Part shown: one piece after another, positions 1-7,496 of the stretch | How positions within the stretch are numbered: the first letter of the stretch is position 1 | How the letters are laid out: each line of letters opens with the position of its first letter | Source of the DNA: Mycobacteroides chelonae | GTDB taxonomy: Bacteria > Actinomycetota > Actinomycetes > Mycobacteriales > Mycobacteriaceae | Assembly (NCBI GenBank): GCA_014204435.1 | Contig: JACHLF010000002.1 | Span: 1-64,000, forward strand | DNA length: 64,000 nucleotides | Direction of reading: 5' to 3' | Notes under the pieces: generated by a model | Told to the model about the DNA's origin: nothing | Database searches by the model: none | What the model saw: only the letters and a program-made list of their open reading frames with translations | Program-made: the position numbers and the translations under genes

Positions 1-212
1 TCGGCGTGACCTTCCAAGTATCTGCCGTTGCCGTCGAACTCGTGGTGCGCTGCGTCCCCGGACAGGCCCTTCCATCCGTCGCCCATGATCGGCAGGCGCT
101 CGATACCGCGTTTCATGTCCCGGTTCGCCGCTGCCATACCGTCGAGGCCATCGGCAACGTCGCGGAACGTTTGGACCTTGGCGCGTTTGATCTCGGCCAG
201 CGACAACGACAT
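1..212 (-). CDS. N-terminal part of a WXG-motif large ESX substrate, probable polymorphic toxin (cut by window edge)
   Basis: Reading leftward from an ATG at 212-210, about 70 codons stay open to the window edge. The peptide begins MSLSLAEIKRAK and has a W-K-G motif in the segment GDGWKGLSGDAA near residue 50, typical of the helix-WXG-helix N-domain of large ESX/T7SS substrates. It starts five bases after the stop of a WXG100 gene, which is the usual bicistronic order of a small chaperone-like partner followed by a large effector. In M. abscessus prophages such pairs are known as polymorphic toxin cassettes secreted through ESX. The C-terminal domain, which would show toxin activity, is outside the window, so the toxin call is inference. 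Confidence 0.6.
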   Translation of the reverse strand, partial: MSLSLAEIKRAKVQTFRDVADGLDGMAAANRDMKRGIERLPIMGDGWKGLSGDAAHHEFDGNGRYLEGHA

Positions 213-217
213 GGCGG

Positions 218-529
218 TCAGGCCTTGGCCTGCGGACGGTTGTTCAGGATGTTGATCGCCGTTTGTTCTTCCATCCCGGCGAATCCGTACCCGATCTGAT
301 CCAAAGTGTCGCGGTAATGGGTGGTCTCGTTTTCGACGTGCTTGGAGTGACCCTGCAACTCAGTGAACTCTGATTCCAGCGCCGAGGCGGCCCCGCCGAC
401 CCACCCGGACATCGCCGCACTGATCAGACCGTGGGCCTTAGTATGTGCCGCACGATGCGCGGCTAACAGCCGGTCCATTTCGTTGGCTGAAAGGTGCAGC
501 AGCTCAGGATTGACCTGCAACGACCCCAT
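218..529 (-). CDS. WXG100-family ESX secretion partner protein
   Basis: This 103-residue, mostly helical protein carries the W-V-G turn in MSGWVGGAASAL (about residues 41-52), flanked by two amphipathic helices. Its size and layout fit WXG100/DUF2580 proteins, which form heterodimers and are exported by type VII (ESX) systems. It is translated with the downstream large WXG-containing reading frame, five bases apart. It lies at the distal end of the integrated element, after the capsid genes, so it is probably cargo and not part of the virion. The nearest upstream gene on this strand is 389 bases away, so it probably has its own promoter. Confidence 0.75.
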   Translation of the reverse strand: MGSLQVNPELLHLSANEMDRLLAAHRAAHTKAHGLISAAMSGWVGGAASALESEFTELQGHSKHVENETTHYRDTLDQIGYGFAGMEEQTAINILNNRPQAKA

Positions 530-917
530 CGCACACCCCCTCGCAGCTAACAGTTACCGGCACGATAGCACCGCTAGTTTGCCCACAGGAGGTCAGACCG
601 TGGGCGCGCCCTGGCTGACCAAGGGGGTAAAGACTTGACCACCTGGTCATCGGGGTTGTGGGGTGGTGGCCTCGACGCCGGTCGCACCGAAAAACTCCAG
701 AGAAGCAGCTGCCGCCCGTTCTGTGCCCTGGTTGCACCGACCCGGTGGTGAATTTCGTTGGCGCCACCAAAATCACTGGTACAAAGCCCGCCGAGGATCC
801 ACTTTTTGCGCGCGCCCACAAAACTGGCCGGAGACAGACCCCCAAAGGGCGGCGCTCTTTTTGGCCTTAGATGCAGTTCATAGGCGGGTATGGCAGTTAC
901 GGCCATACCCTTGATGG
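530..917. other. Gene-free interval between capsid module and ESX cassette
   Basis: No convincing gene was found. Open frames on both strands here are rich in Pro, Arg and Trp and resemble no protein family. The stretch should contain the promoter of the leftward WXG100 gene and a terminator for the capsid operon. A short inverted repeat (GGTCAG...CTGACC, about 591-620) is visible, but no clear T-tract terminator. Confidence 0.4.
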
Positions 918-1391
918 TCAGTAGAACCAGGTGCCGCCTGCGGGTGGTTCGGGGGTTTCGGTGCCGAGGCTGTGGCCGATTTCGGTGAGGGCGATGGCGG
1001 TTTCGTCGGGGACGGAGGCTAGTACGTCAGCCATGGCGGGGTCTGCGCTGATGAGGTCGACCCAGTGCTTGCGTCGGCCGGCGGTGATCTTGCCTTTGGC
1101 GACCGCCGCAGTCACGGTGTCTTCGATTTTCTGGCGGGCGGCGGCGGCTTTGATCTGGCGGCCTTCGGCTGCTTCGGCGCGGAGCGCGGTCGCGGTGTCG
1201 GTGTCCAGGACCTCCAGGCCTGCTTTCTTAGCGGCTGCGGCGATTTGGGAGGGTGCCGCCGTTGCGGTGGGTGCTTGGGTGATGGCGTCTTTGACGGTGG
1301 CCAGGATCAGGGCGGTGTCGGTGGTGTCGGCGGGCAGCCCGAGGGTGTCGAGTAGGTCGGCGGCGGGCTGGTCATCGAGGGTCAGTGCCAT
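918..1391 (-). CDS. Scaffold-like phage head protein, similar to the C-terminal part of Mu gpI
   Basis: The best start is MALTLDDQPAADLL at 1391, which follows the major capsid gene by 31 bases. An upstream extension would overlap the capsid gene with Pro-rich sequence. The 157-residue product is Ala/Thr-rich, and its centre (AAARQKIEDTVTAAVAKGKI...RRKHWVDLI) is the pattern seen in the C-terminal scaffold half of Mu gpI-like protease/scaffold proteins. Here the protease half is a separate gene at 2707-3279, on the other side of the decoration and capsid genes, so the usual fused protein appears split. A role as internal scaffold or head-completion protein is inference. Confidence 0.55.
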   Translation of the reverse strand: MALTLDDQPAADLLDTLGLPADTTDTALILATVKDAITQAPTATAAPSQIAAAAKKAGLEVLDTDTATALRAEAAEGRQIKAAAARQKIEDTVTAAVAKGKITAGRRKHWVDLISADPAMADVLASVPDETAIALTEIGHSLGTETPEPPAGGTWFY

Positions 1392-1422
1392 GAGGGTCTC
1401 CAATGGTGTTGTGGGGTGGGGG

Positions 1423-2304
1423 TTATCCGGCGAGGTCGGTGAGTTTCTTGGCGGCAAAGGGTCGGTCGACTCCCATGGCGGGTACGACGTAGGCCTGTAC
1501 CCACCAGGAGCGGGTGGCTTTGTCTTCCCAGGCATCGACGGTGAGCGGGAACTCGAAACCGATGGTGCCGACCTTGCCCTTCTCGATGGCCCAGCCGGTG
1601 CCCATGGTGATGCGCGGGTTGGCGAACAGGCCTACTCCGGCGCTGGTGAGCATGGCGCCGAGTTTGTCGCCGTAGGCCACGCGCAGGTTGTGGGCTTCGT
1701 TGGGATGCACAACGAGCAGATCGTGTGTGACGCCAAGCTCTTGGAGGTCAGCGGCCAGCTGGGCGGCCGACAGGTCGGCGGTGGGTAGTTCGTGGCCGGG
1801 CGTGAGTCCGTCGAGGGGGCCGACGGTGACCAGGTTGGACCAGTTGTGCCCGGGCACGGTGTTCGATCCGTCGATCGCGGCCTGCACCACAGCGATGGCG
1901 CGGGTGTCGAGCTTGCGGGCGATGGTGTTGGCCAGCTGCGTGGTCTGCTGATCGAGGTAGTTCACATCGTTACGGGTGATTTCCTCGATACCGACTTGGA
2001 ACTTGCCGCCCCAGTCCTCGACCACGGCTAGCTGCGGGTCGGGGTCGACGCCCTCAACGATCTTGTATTCGGCTCGGGCGTTGCGTTTTTCGATATCGGA
2101 GGAGAAGAAGTCCGAGGCTTTGATCACCGAGTAGAGCATGCCGCCGCCCTCGATTTTGGCCCCGAGGGTGCGGAAGAACTTGGGCAACAAGATCTGTTCG
2201 TCGGCGAGCTTGGCGATCTGGGCGCGGATGGTGGTCGGCTGACGAAGAGCGGTATCGACGGTCAGGCGGCGGCCGGACAGCTCGGGAATCAATGCAGAAG
2301 TCAT
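1423..2304 (-). CDS. Phage major capsid protein
   Basis: The protein has 293 residues, starts MTSALIPELSGRRLTVD, and follows the decoration protein gene by 16 bases. The content is typical of major capsid proteins encoded beside DUF2190 and gpI-like proteases: an N-arm, a central segment with VEDWGGKFQVGIEEITRNDV, a long helix with ARKLDTRAIAVVQAAI, and a C-terminal beta-rich part. It should form the icosahedral shell. It is not obviously the phiRv1/phiRv2 HK97 protein by sequence, so the element seems to carry a different head module on a similar backbone. Family assignment is from context and general pattern. Confidence 0.75.
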   Translation of the reverse strand: MTSALIPELSGRRLTVDTALRQPTTIRAQIAKLADEQILLPKFFRTLGAKIEGGGMLYSVIKASDFFSSDIEKRNARAEYKIVEGVDPDPQLAVVEDWGGKFQVGIEEITRNDVNYLDQQTTQLANTIARKLDTRAIAVVQAAIDGSNTVPGHNWSNLVTVGPLDGLTPGHELPTADLSAAQLAADLQELGVTHDLLVVHPNEAHNLRVAYGDKLGAMLTSAGVGLFANPRITMGTGWAIEKGKVGTIGFEFPLTVDAWEDKATRSWWVQAYVVPAMGVDRPFAAKKLTDLAG

Positions 2305-2320
2305 AGTGCGGGGTCCTTGT

Positions 2321-2704
2321 CTAGTAGAGGGAGATTTCGGCGTCGGTGTGGTTGGCGGCCCCGGTGACGGCGTAGCCGACGGCGATACCGGAGGCCTTGG
2401 CGATGGCCTTGCCGGCCGCGCCGACTTCGACTTCGGCTCCGGCTGTGATCGCGGCCCCGGCGGCGACTTTGACCACGCGCGAGGCCCCGCGTACCACTGT
2501 CACCAACTGGCCGGTGGCGCCGTCGTGGGCGGCGACTCCGAAGGAGCGGGCCCCGGCCGGTGCGGGCGCTACGGCGATGTTTCCGCCCGGTACCCGGTCC
2601 CCGGAGATCGCCACGAACCGGCGTGCGGTGACGGCGGCGGTCGCTTGGGCGGTGATGTCCGCTCCGGGTGCGTAGATGCTGGGATTGCCCAGAATGGTTG
2701 ACAT
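2321..2704 (-). CDS. DUF2190-type capsid decoration protein
   Basis: A 127-residue protein that starts at an ATG at 2704, three bases after the protease stop. It is rich in Ala, Gly and Val with almost no charged clusters. The segments RRFVAISGDR, FGVAAHDGATGQLVTVVR and GYAVTGA are characteristic of DUF2190 / lambda gpD-like head decoration proteins, which trimerise on the capsid surface. It lies between the protease and capsid genes as in many siphovirus head operons. Confidence 0.75.
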   Translation of the reverse strand: MSTILGNPSIYAPGADITAQATAAVTARRFVAISGDRVPGGNIAVAPAPAGARSFGVAAHDGATGQLVTVVRGASRVVKVAAGAAITAGAEVEVGAAGKAIAKASGIAVGYAVTGAANHTDAEISLY

Positions 2705-2706
2705 GC

Positions 2707-3279
2707 TTAACCTTTCGTTGATGTGAATCGTTTCGTGCGCTGACGGCGTGCGGCGGCCACCGCAACCGCGCGTGCCCGCTGAATCTGGTTGGTGGTGAGG
2801 GTGATCCGGGTGGCCGCGATGGGGACGCCGTACAGGTCGCCGACATCCTGCAAGGACCGGAGTGTCTCGACGGCTGGTTCGGCTTCCCCGAGCAGCGCCA
2901 CGGCGGTCAGCACCAGCGGCCACACGTGGCCGTCCGGCCCCTGGTAGTCGATCAGCGCCTCAATGGAGCGATCCGGGTAGGCGTGCGGCACCAGCGCGGC
3001 CACACTGGTTGGCATGTTGATGAAATCACCGACCAGGGTGTGACCGCCGTCGGTCAGGCGCAGGTTGTCCACGTACCCGAGGGCGGGGCCGCCGTCGAAC
3101 CGGGGATCGGTATGCCCGATCTTGATCACCGGCTTGCGCAAAACCCCGGCCTGATGCGCCCGCATGGCCTCCGCTAGATCGTGCGGGGTGGTGGTCCAAC
3201 CTCCCTCGGGCGAGCCGGTGGCATCCCAGGTACCGGCCTTGATCAGCTCCACACCGGCGATGGTGGCCAGCTCAGCCAT
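2707..3279 (-). CDS. Phage capsid maturation protease, Mu gpI-like N-terminal domain
   Basis: This 190-residue protein begins MAELATIAGVELIKAGTWDA. It has the segments KIGHTDPRFDGGPALGYVDNLRL and PDRSIEALIDYQ, typical of Mu gpI-type prohead proteases, where His and Ser residues form the catalytic site. It would cleave scaffold and capsid N-termini during head maturation. Full gpI proteins are about twice this length because protease and scaffold are fused. Here the protein ends in a basic tail, and the scaffold-like part is encoded separately at 918-1391. It starts just after the stop of the HTH gene at 3282, so it belongs to the same operon. Confidence 0.7.
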   Translation of the reverse strand: MAELATIAGVELIKAGTWDATGSPEGGWTTTPHDLAEAMRAHQAGVLRKPVIKIGHTDPRFDGGPALGYVDNLRLTDGGHTLVGDFINMPTSVAALVPHAYPDRSIEALIDYQGPDGHVWPLVLTAVALLGEAEPAVETLRSLQDVGDLYGVPIAATRITLTTNQIQRARAVAVAAARRQRTKRFTSTKG

Positions 3280-3281
3280 GA

Positions 3282-3695
3282 TCAGCCTCGCTTGGCGGCC
3301 TGTCGCTCTGCGCGTTCGGCAACAGCCTGCGCCGGATAGACCCAGCCCCGGCCCGCGCGGTGCGCCGGTAGACGGCCCCGGCGTGCCAGATCACGCACGT
3401 TCTGCGGCGTGCAGCCCAAGATCCGGGCCGCTTCGACGGAATCGACAAGGTCATACATGCCACTGTGAGACGAACGCAGATGCCCGCCAACATCACTGAC
3501 GCCGCCACTTGCGCTACATGTCGAATCACTTGCGCCCACAGCAGCTTTCCGAAGACGTGCCTCGGCATCCAACAATGTCGGGGAGGCGCGCAGACCGTGC
3601 TCGCCGAGCACCACCAGGAACCGCGCCAGCGCCTCGGCCACATACCGGGCATCGTTGCTGTCCAGTAGCACTACGCCCCGCAACCCAGTAATCAC
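3282..3695 (-). CDS. Small element protein with C-terminal helix-turn-helix (HTH_17-like)
   Basis: The start is a GTG at 3695 that overlaps the stop of the upstream gene (GTGA). The 137-residue product has an uncharacterised N-terminal half and, from about residue 80, the pattern DLVDSVEAARILGCTPQNVRDLARRGRLPAHRAGRGWVY, written here only in part as a MerR/excisionase-type winged helix DNA-binding fold. Comparable small proteins lie between the replication and capsid genes in phiRv1/phiRv2. In satellites, a DNA-binding protein at this place can act as a small terminase-like packaging factor or a regulator, but nothing in the sequence decides this. Confidence 0.55.
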   Translation of the reverse strand: MITGLRGVVLLDSNDARYVAEALARFLVVLGEHGLRASPTLLDAEARLRKAAVGASDSTCSASGGVSDVGGHLRSSHSGMYDLVDSVEAARILGCTPQNVRDLARRGRLPAHRAGRGWVYPAQAVAERAERQAAKRG

Positions 3696-3946
3696 AGGCT
3701 CTCATCGCCTTCATCGGCGGCCCGCTGCGCCAGGTACGAGCGCAGGTTGATCACTGCACGCGCGCGGACAGCGGCCGGAATCGGCAGCTCGACCACCACC
3801 TGCATGGCTGCGGCCAGCAGTCTCAGCGCTTCCGTCGCACCCTTGCCCGGCGCGAACACATCGAAAACAACCTCCTGTAATCCCCACGAATCCCCCTGCA
3901 GCACATGAATTAACAGCTGCATCGCACGCTCCCGATCACTAGCCAT
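3692..3946 (-). CDS. Small hypothetical element protein (84 aa)
   Basis: The predicted protein begins MASDRERAMQLLIHVLQGD and is acidic and helical (EALRLLAAAMQVVVELP, AVINLRSYLAQRAADEGDE). It overlaps both neighbours by 4-8 bases, which supports true translation within a tightly packed leftward operon. No family was recognised. Confidence 0.5.
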   Translation of the reverse strand: MASDRERAMQLLIHVLQGDSWGLQEVVFDVFAPGKGATEALRLLAAAMQVVVELPIPAAVRARAVINLRSYLAQRAADEGDESL

Positions 3947-4130
3947 CGACCCGCCCCTGCTCGGCGCTATCGGCAGCGGCGGCCAGCGTGCACGCCAACG
4001 CGCGGGCCTCGGCCGGGGTCGCGGTAAACCGCAGCCAGCCGAACTGCACGAATACCCCCGGATCTGGTGTGCGCACCGCCCAGGCCTTGGCCTCGATATC
4101 GCGGGGCCGATGCATCTTCACTGGTACCAC
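3939..4130 (-). CDS. Small hypothetical element protein (about 58-63 aa)
   Basis: The reading frame starts at 4130 or, more likely, at the ATG at 4115 (MHRPRDIEAKAWAV). It overlaps the next gene by eight bases. The peptide has a short beta-like core, FVQFGWLRFTATPAEARALA, followed by an Ala-rich helix, a pattern common in mycobacteriophage small proteins of unknown role. The function is unknown. Confidence 0.45.
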   Translation of the reverse strand: MVPVKMHRPRDIEAKAWAVRTPDPGVFVQFGWLRFTATPAEARALACTLAAAADSAEQGRVDG

Positions 4131-4423
4131 TCCTTAACTGGAATGTTAGCTGTCCTTGTCGCCATGTTCGCCGGTTTTGCCGCTGCCGTCATCGCTCGCC
4201 GTGTTAAAAAAACCTGACGGGGTCCTCCGGGGGTCAGGGTGGGTACCCCGCATGGATATTTTCGGGGGTGGGGGTGTTGTCGCAGTTCAGAGGTGGTCTT
4301 GGTGTTCGTATCGGTGCTGGTCAGGGCGTTGTGGGTGTGGTTGGGGCTGTTCACCATGCCATTACCCCTTGCTGGGCTTTGCTGTTGGGGTTGCCGTGTT
4401 TGCTGGACTCGAGGTCTGGTCAT
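4118..4423 (-). CDS. Possible small Gln/Thr/Asn-rich element protein (101 aa)
   Basis: An ATG at 4423 overlaps the stop of the replication gene (ATGA), and the frame runs to 4118, ending EWYQ. The composition is low complexity (Gln, Thr, Asn, Pro), and no domain was recognised. Overlaps at both ends favour translation, but composition and codon use are less protein-like than in the neighbours, so this may be a chance frame. Confidence 0.35.
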   Translation of the reverse strand: MTRPRVQQTRQPQQQSPARGNGMVNSPNHTHNALTSTDTNTKTTSELRQHPHPRKYPCGVPTLTPGGPRQVFLTRRAMTAAAKPANMATRTANIPVKEWYQ

Positions 4424-6210
4424 GCTGATGTCTCCTGGTTGGCGGCGACGAAGGTCCAGATAGTTTTGCGTGCGTCGCCGCCGGGATCGGGGGTGGACTG
4501 CACGCGGCCACTGCCCAGGAACACCCGGCGTGCCGCTTCCCATGAGTACCCGGCCGACTCAGCCTCTACCGCGTGCCTGGCTTGTTCCTTATCGATCATC
4601 TCTGTACTTGCCGGGAGACCGTCGAGGTAGTCGTTTACCCACTGGGACAGTGGCTTGTACCCGGTGGTTTGGCCGGTCAGTGAGTAGACCTTGCTGGGAC
4701 CGGACTGGCCGATGATGGTCAAGTCGGTGTGTCCGGTGATCGCGTTACCGATCGAGGCGGGCGAGTACCCCTGCGCCTTCCCTTCGGCGTACACAGCTAA
4801 CGACGAGACAGCGGTTTCTCCCTTCGTCACGAGGTCCGCGATGTAGTCGGAGAGCCATTGTGGGCACAGCCGCTTTGGACGCTCAGAGTCCGGCGACCTG
4901 CGAGAATCCAACTCTGTAACCGTAGCGGCGGGTACACCGTGTACTTGTGGGACACGGTCATTGAACTGCGCATTTGGGGGGTGTACCTCGGGGACCCGTG
5001 TACTTTCGGGAGTGAGCGCGTAACTCTCGCCGTTGGTGACTTCTTCTACATGAATCTGGCCCTCGGCGATCAGCTCAGCTAACGCAGGATCGAAATGCTC
5101 CCTCAGGTCAGCTTTGAGCCTGCGCCGAAGGTTGTGGCGGGCCATCGCGCCGTCGCGCTCCAGCCAACGCAGCACCGCCTTCTTGGCCCGGTCGAGCTTG
5201 TGATCGGAGATGAACTGCTCTCCGACCGCACGTGACATCGCCCGGTCCCGTACCTTTGCCCGCTGTGCCTTCTTGGCTTCGCTGGTGATCCAGTCGCGGG
5301 TGGCATCCGAGACCGCCATGACAGCCTCGGAGAGCCCCCAATCGAGTTCGGAGACCACCGAGCGGTGGTGCAGGATCGCCAGCAGCGCGGCCACCTTGCA
5401 GCGGGTCAACAGCGCGTGCCCGTCCAGGGCATTACCTTGGCCGCGTTGGCGAGCCAGATGCGCGGCGATGATGGTCTGGCTGATCTGCTCGGGCCCGTAG
5501 GCGATTTCGACCACCCCGTCGTGGTTCGGAACGTAGATGGGGATATCGGTGTTCAGTGGGGCTGGGTCCTGCGCGGTTTCGGCTGGCATCGAGGGGTCGG
5601 TGGTGGGGAACCACAGGAACCGTTGCGGGGTGCCGCCGGTGGCGTCGTTGAAGATCACCGAGGTATGCAGCGGTTGGGCGCCCACCGACAGGCAGCAGCG
5701 GTATGTGTGAGCCTCTACGACGCGTGTGGTGGATTTCGAGGCGTTCTGCTGGCCGATCTGTTCACCCATCGCCATCGACTTGAGCTGTGCCAGCAGGATC
5801 GAACCCTGCCGCGACGCGATACCAGCCAAGGTATCGACCTCGGGCACATTGAAGATCGCCGCCGTGATCGCCTCATCGTTCGCGTCCTCCTTATCCGGTC
5901 TCTTGAACGTGGCCGCGATGCCCTCACCCGAGCCGATAGGCAGCTCCAGAATCGGCTTGGGCCACGCCAAGCGCGCCACCTTATCGCTGATGCCCTTACC
6001 GCCACCGGAAGCGGACACGAACGCACACAGCAGATTCAGGGACGCACGCCCACCAATCAGACCCGGCAACTGCACATGCGGGCCGACGCTGGCCGACACC
6101 CGCAACAACACCGCCCCGAACACCGCCCACGGCGCCGCATACCGCGCCCGCGCCCACCGATAGATGGTCTGTAGTTCTGGAGTAGCGCTGAAAAACTCGT
6201 CGACCGTCAA
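4420..6210 (-). CDS. DUF3987-like replication protein (phiRv1/phiRv2-type primase-helicase-like ATPase)
   Basis: The preferred start is a TTG at 6210 that overlaps the upstream stop (TTGA), giving 596 residues (LTVDEFFSATPELQ). Residues 66-73, SASGGGKG, form a degenerate P-loop, and IFNVPEVDTLAGI about 60 residues later fits a Walker B region. This is the arrangement of DUF3987 proteins encoded by phage satellites and by phiRv1/phiRv2. The middle contains a helical region, and the C-terminal third is rich in winged-helix-like segments (ADLREHFDPALAELIAEGQI; SSLAVYAEGKAQGYSPASIG) suited to origin binding. The likely role is autonomous replication of the excised element. Helicase activity is inferred from family and position. 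Confidence 0.7.
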   Translation of the reverse strand: MTVDEFFSATPELQTIYRWARARYAAPWAVFGAVLLRVSASVGPHVQLPGLIGGRASLNLLCAFVSASGGGKGISDKVARLAWPKPILELPIGSGEGIAATFKRPDKEDANDEAITAAIFNVPEVDTLAGIASRQGSILLAQLKSMAMGEQIGQQNASKSTTRVVEAHTYRCCLSVGAQPLHTSVIFNDATGGTPQRFLWFPTTDPSMPAETAQDPAPLNTDIPIYVPNHDGVVEIAYGPEQISQTIIAAHLARQRGQGNALDGHALLTRCKVAALLAILHHRSVVSELDWGLSEAVMAVSDATRDWITSEAKKAQRAKVRDRAMSRAVGEQFISDHKLDRAKKAVLRWLERDGAMARHNLRRRLKADLREHFDPALAELIAEGQIHVEEVTNGESYALTPESTRVPEVHPPNAQFNDRVPQVHGVPAATVTELDSRRSPDSERPKRLCPQWLSDYIADLVTKGETAVSSLAVYAEGKAQGYSPASIGNAITGHTDLTIIGQSGPSKVYSLTGQTTGYKPLSQWVNDYLDGLPASTEMIDKEQARHAVEAESAGYSWEAARRVFLGSGRVQSTPDPGGDARKTIWTFVAANQETSA

Positions 6211-6560
6211 GATGCCCTCTCTCGGGGAATGTAATTCGGGCCGCGACCGGCACGGGTTGCACGTGAGATGCGACCCCAATCAGCAGAAGCGGCAATAGCT
6301 TTGGACGCCTCCGATGAGGCGTGTTGATCAAGCTCGACCCGAAGCACGTGATGCTCACCGGCCACGGCCAACGCCAGCAGCTTGGCGGGGTCACCATCAG
6401 CTAGCGCACACCATGCTGGAGAGCCAGCGGCAGGTAGATGAATGGCATGCGCCACAAGCGCTTCGAGGAACACGTGAGCGTGCCACCAGGACACCTCACG
6501 CGACTGGGGCGAGTACCCCGGCACGGTCGCCGGGGCCTCCACCTCCTTGTCGCTCACCAC
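6207..6560 (-). CDS. DUF2742 family element protein
   Basis: A 117-residue protein that starts at a GTG at 6560, overlaps the replication gene by four bases, and contains EVSWWHAHVFLEALVA, GSPAWCALADGDPAKL and a final AASADW segment. This WW...PAWC...DP pattern is that of DUF2742, known from phiRv1 and phiRv2 (Rv1583c and Rv2656c) and similar actinobacterial elements. Its biochemical role is unknown. It is a strong marker that this element shares the phiRv backbone. Confidence 0.7.
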   Translation of the reverse strand: MVSDKEVEAPATVPGYSPQSREVSWWHAHVFLEALVAHAIHLPAAGSPAWCALADGDPAKLLALAVAGEHHVLRVELDQHASSEASKAIAASADWGRISRATRAGRGPNYIPRERAS

Positions 6561-6865
6561 GGGGCCCTCAACGCTCGCTGTGTATTTCCGGACGGCTCCG
6601 CGAACACCCAGCGGCTCTCAAACTCGGTAACGACCAAGTCTTTTAACTCTGCGGCCTCGACATCTGTCATTTCCAGTGCTGCGGTAATCAGCCGGTATCC
6701 GTCCGGGTGTAGGCGACTATGCCCAGTTTCGATCTGGCCGACCCACGAAGAACTGAAGTTGGCACGAAACGCGAGGGCTCGTCGCGATAGACCAGCACGC
6801 ATTCGAGCTGCATGGACGAACGCGCCAACTGCACGTCTCTCATCTGAGATTTTTGGTATGTTCAT
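6554..6865 (-). CDS. XRE-like helix-turn-helix protein
   Basis: The 103-residue protein has a Cro/CI-type helix-turn-helix at about residues 12-60 (FVHAARMRAGLSRRALAFRA...SSWVGQIETGHSR), followed by a Glu-rich helix. It starts MNIPKISDERRAV and overlaps the DUF2742 gene by seven bases. As the early leftward HTH gene opposite a rightward repressor, it could be a Cro-like regulator of lysogeny or excision. Confidence 0.65.
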   Translation of the reverse strand: MNIPKISDERRAVGAFVHAARMRAGLSRRALAFRANFSSSWVGQIETGHSRLHPDGYRLITAALEMTDVEAAELKDLVVTEFESRWVFAEPSGNTQRALRAPW

Positions 6866-6876
6866 CGTTGAACTCC

Positions 6877-7167
6877 TTACTTATCGGTTGGGTGTTCAGA
6901 TCGGCCCCGGCTCGGTGCGCTAACACCGGAATCAGCTGGGGCCGATCGCATTTCAGAAGTAGTACTTGATGCCAGCTGCACAACCGCGCGGTACTCGCGC
7001 TTGGTGCCATCAAAATCGGTCACACAGACCGTGACGACATCGCCGTCGTGATCCACATACACCACCGAATCACGCACCGCCCTGCCGTCAACATCACTGT
7101 GCAGCAACGGAAACAACTGCGAAGCCGACGCCAACCGGGCTGCAATCTGCTCGGCCTCCAACATCAC
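6877..7167 (-). CDS. Hypothetical element protein (96 aa)
   Basis: It begins MMLEAEQIAARLASASQLFPLLHSD, with a beta-rich middle (RDSVVYVDHDGDVVTVCVTDFDGTKREYRAVVQL) and a disordered Ser/Pro-rich end. It overlaps the excisionase-like gene by four bases. No family was recognised. The codon use and overlaps suggest that it is a genuine gene. Confidence 0.5.
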   Translation of the reverse strand: MMLEAEQIAARLASASQLFPLLHSDVDGRAVRDSVVYVDHDGDVVTVCVTDFDGTKREYRAVVQLASSTTSEMRSAPADSGVSAPSRGRSEHPTDK

Positions 7168-7370
7168 GCGACACCCCGCGGGTCATCGGTGCGCTGGCAG
7201 GTATTGGCGTCCAAATACGCCTTCACGTCAGCCCAGCGGTAAATCACCTTGCGGGGCCCAACGCGCACGAATTTCGGCCCTTGGCCTCGGTAGCGGAGCT
7301 GCGCGAGACCCGCCTCGCTGGTGTGCAGATACGCCGCCACCTCCTTAGGCGTCGCGGTATCAGTAGTCAT
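7164..7370 (-). CDS. Excisionase-like (AlpA/Xis) helix-turn-helix protein
   Basis: This 68-residue protein has the compact winged helix-turn-helix of excisionases: TPKEVAAYLHTSEAGLAQLR, then a basic GPKFVRVGPRKVIYRW wing and DVKAYLD. It is the first leftward gene, divergent from the repressor-integrase pair. That is where the phiRv1/phiRv2 excision factors lie. It probably directs the integrase to excise the element. Confidence 0.75.
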   Translation of the reverse strand: MTTDTATPKEVAAYLHTSEAGLAQLRYRGQGPKFVRVGPRKVIYRWADVKAYLDANTCQRTDDPRGVA

Positions 7371-7496
7371 TGCCTCTCCTAAATTGCAGTAAGTTTGAAT
7401 CAGATTTGATCTAGTGCAGTCACGATACTGAGTGCCGAGGGCCTCTATGTCAAGTCTGGTGGTGAATTACTTCAAAAATGAGTGCATACTGACCCC
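7371..7496. promoter_or_regulatory. Divergent control region of the element
   Basis: This 126-base interval separates leftward early genes from the rightward repressor and is less GC-rich than its surroundings. Short related words recur (TTGCAGTAAG near 7384, GTGCAGTCACGATACTGAG near 7415, GTGCATACTGAC near 7483). They could be repressor half-sites that overlap the promoters, and CATACT just upstream of the repressor start could be a -10 element. The motif assignment is tentative. Confidence 0.4.

Noticed and set aside
574..906. A 110-codon minus-strand frame between the WXG100 and scaffold genes
   Set aside because: Pro/Arg/Trp-rich sequence with no domain and poor codon use, with a competing frame of equal length on the same strand.
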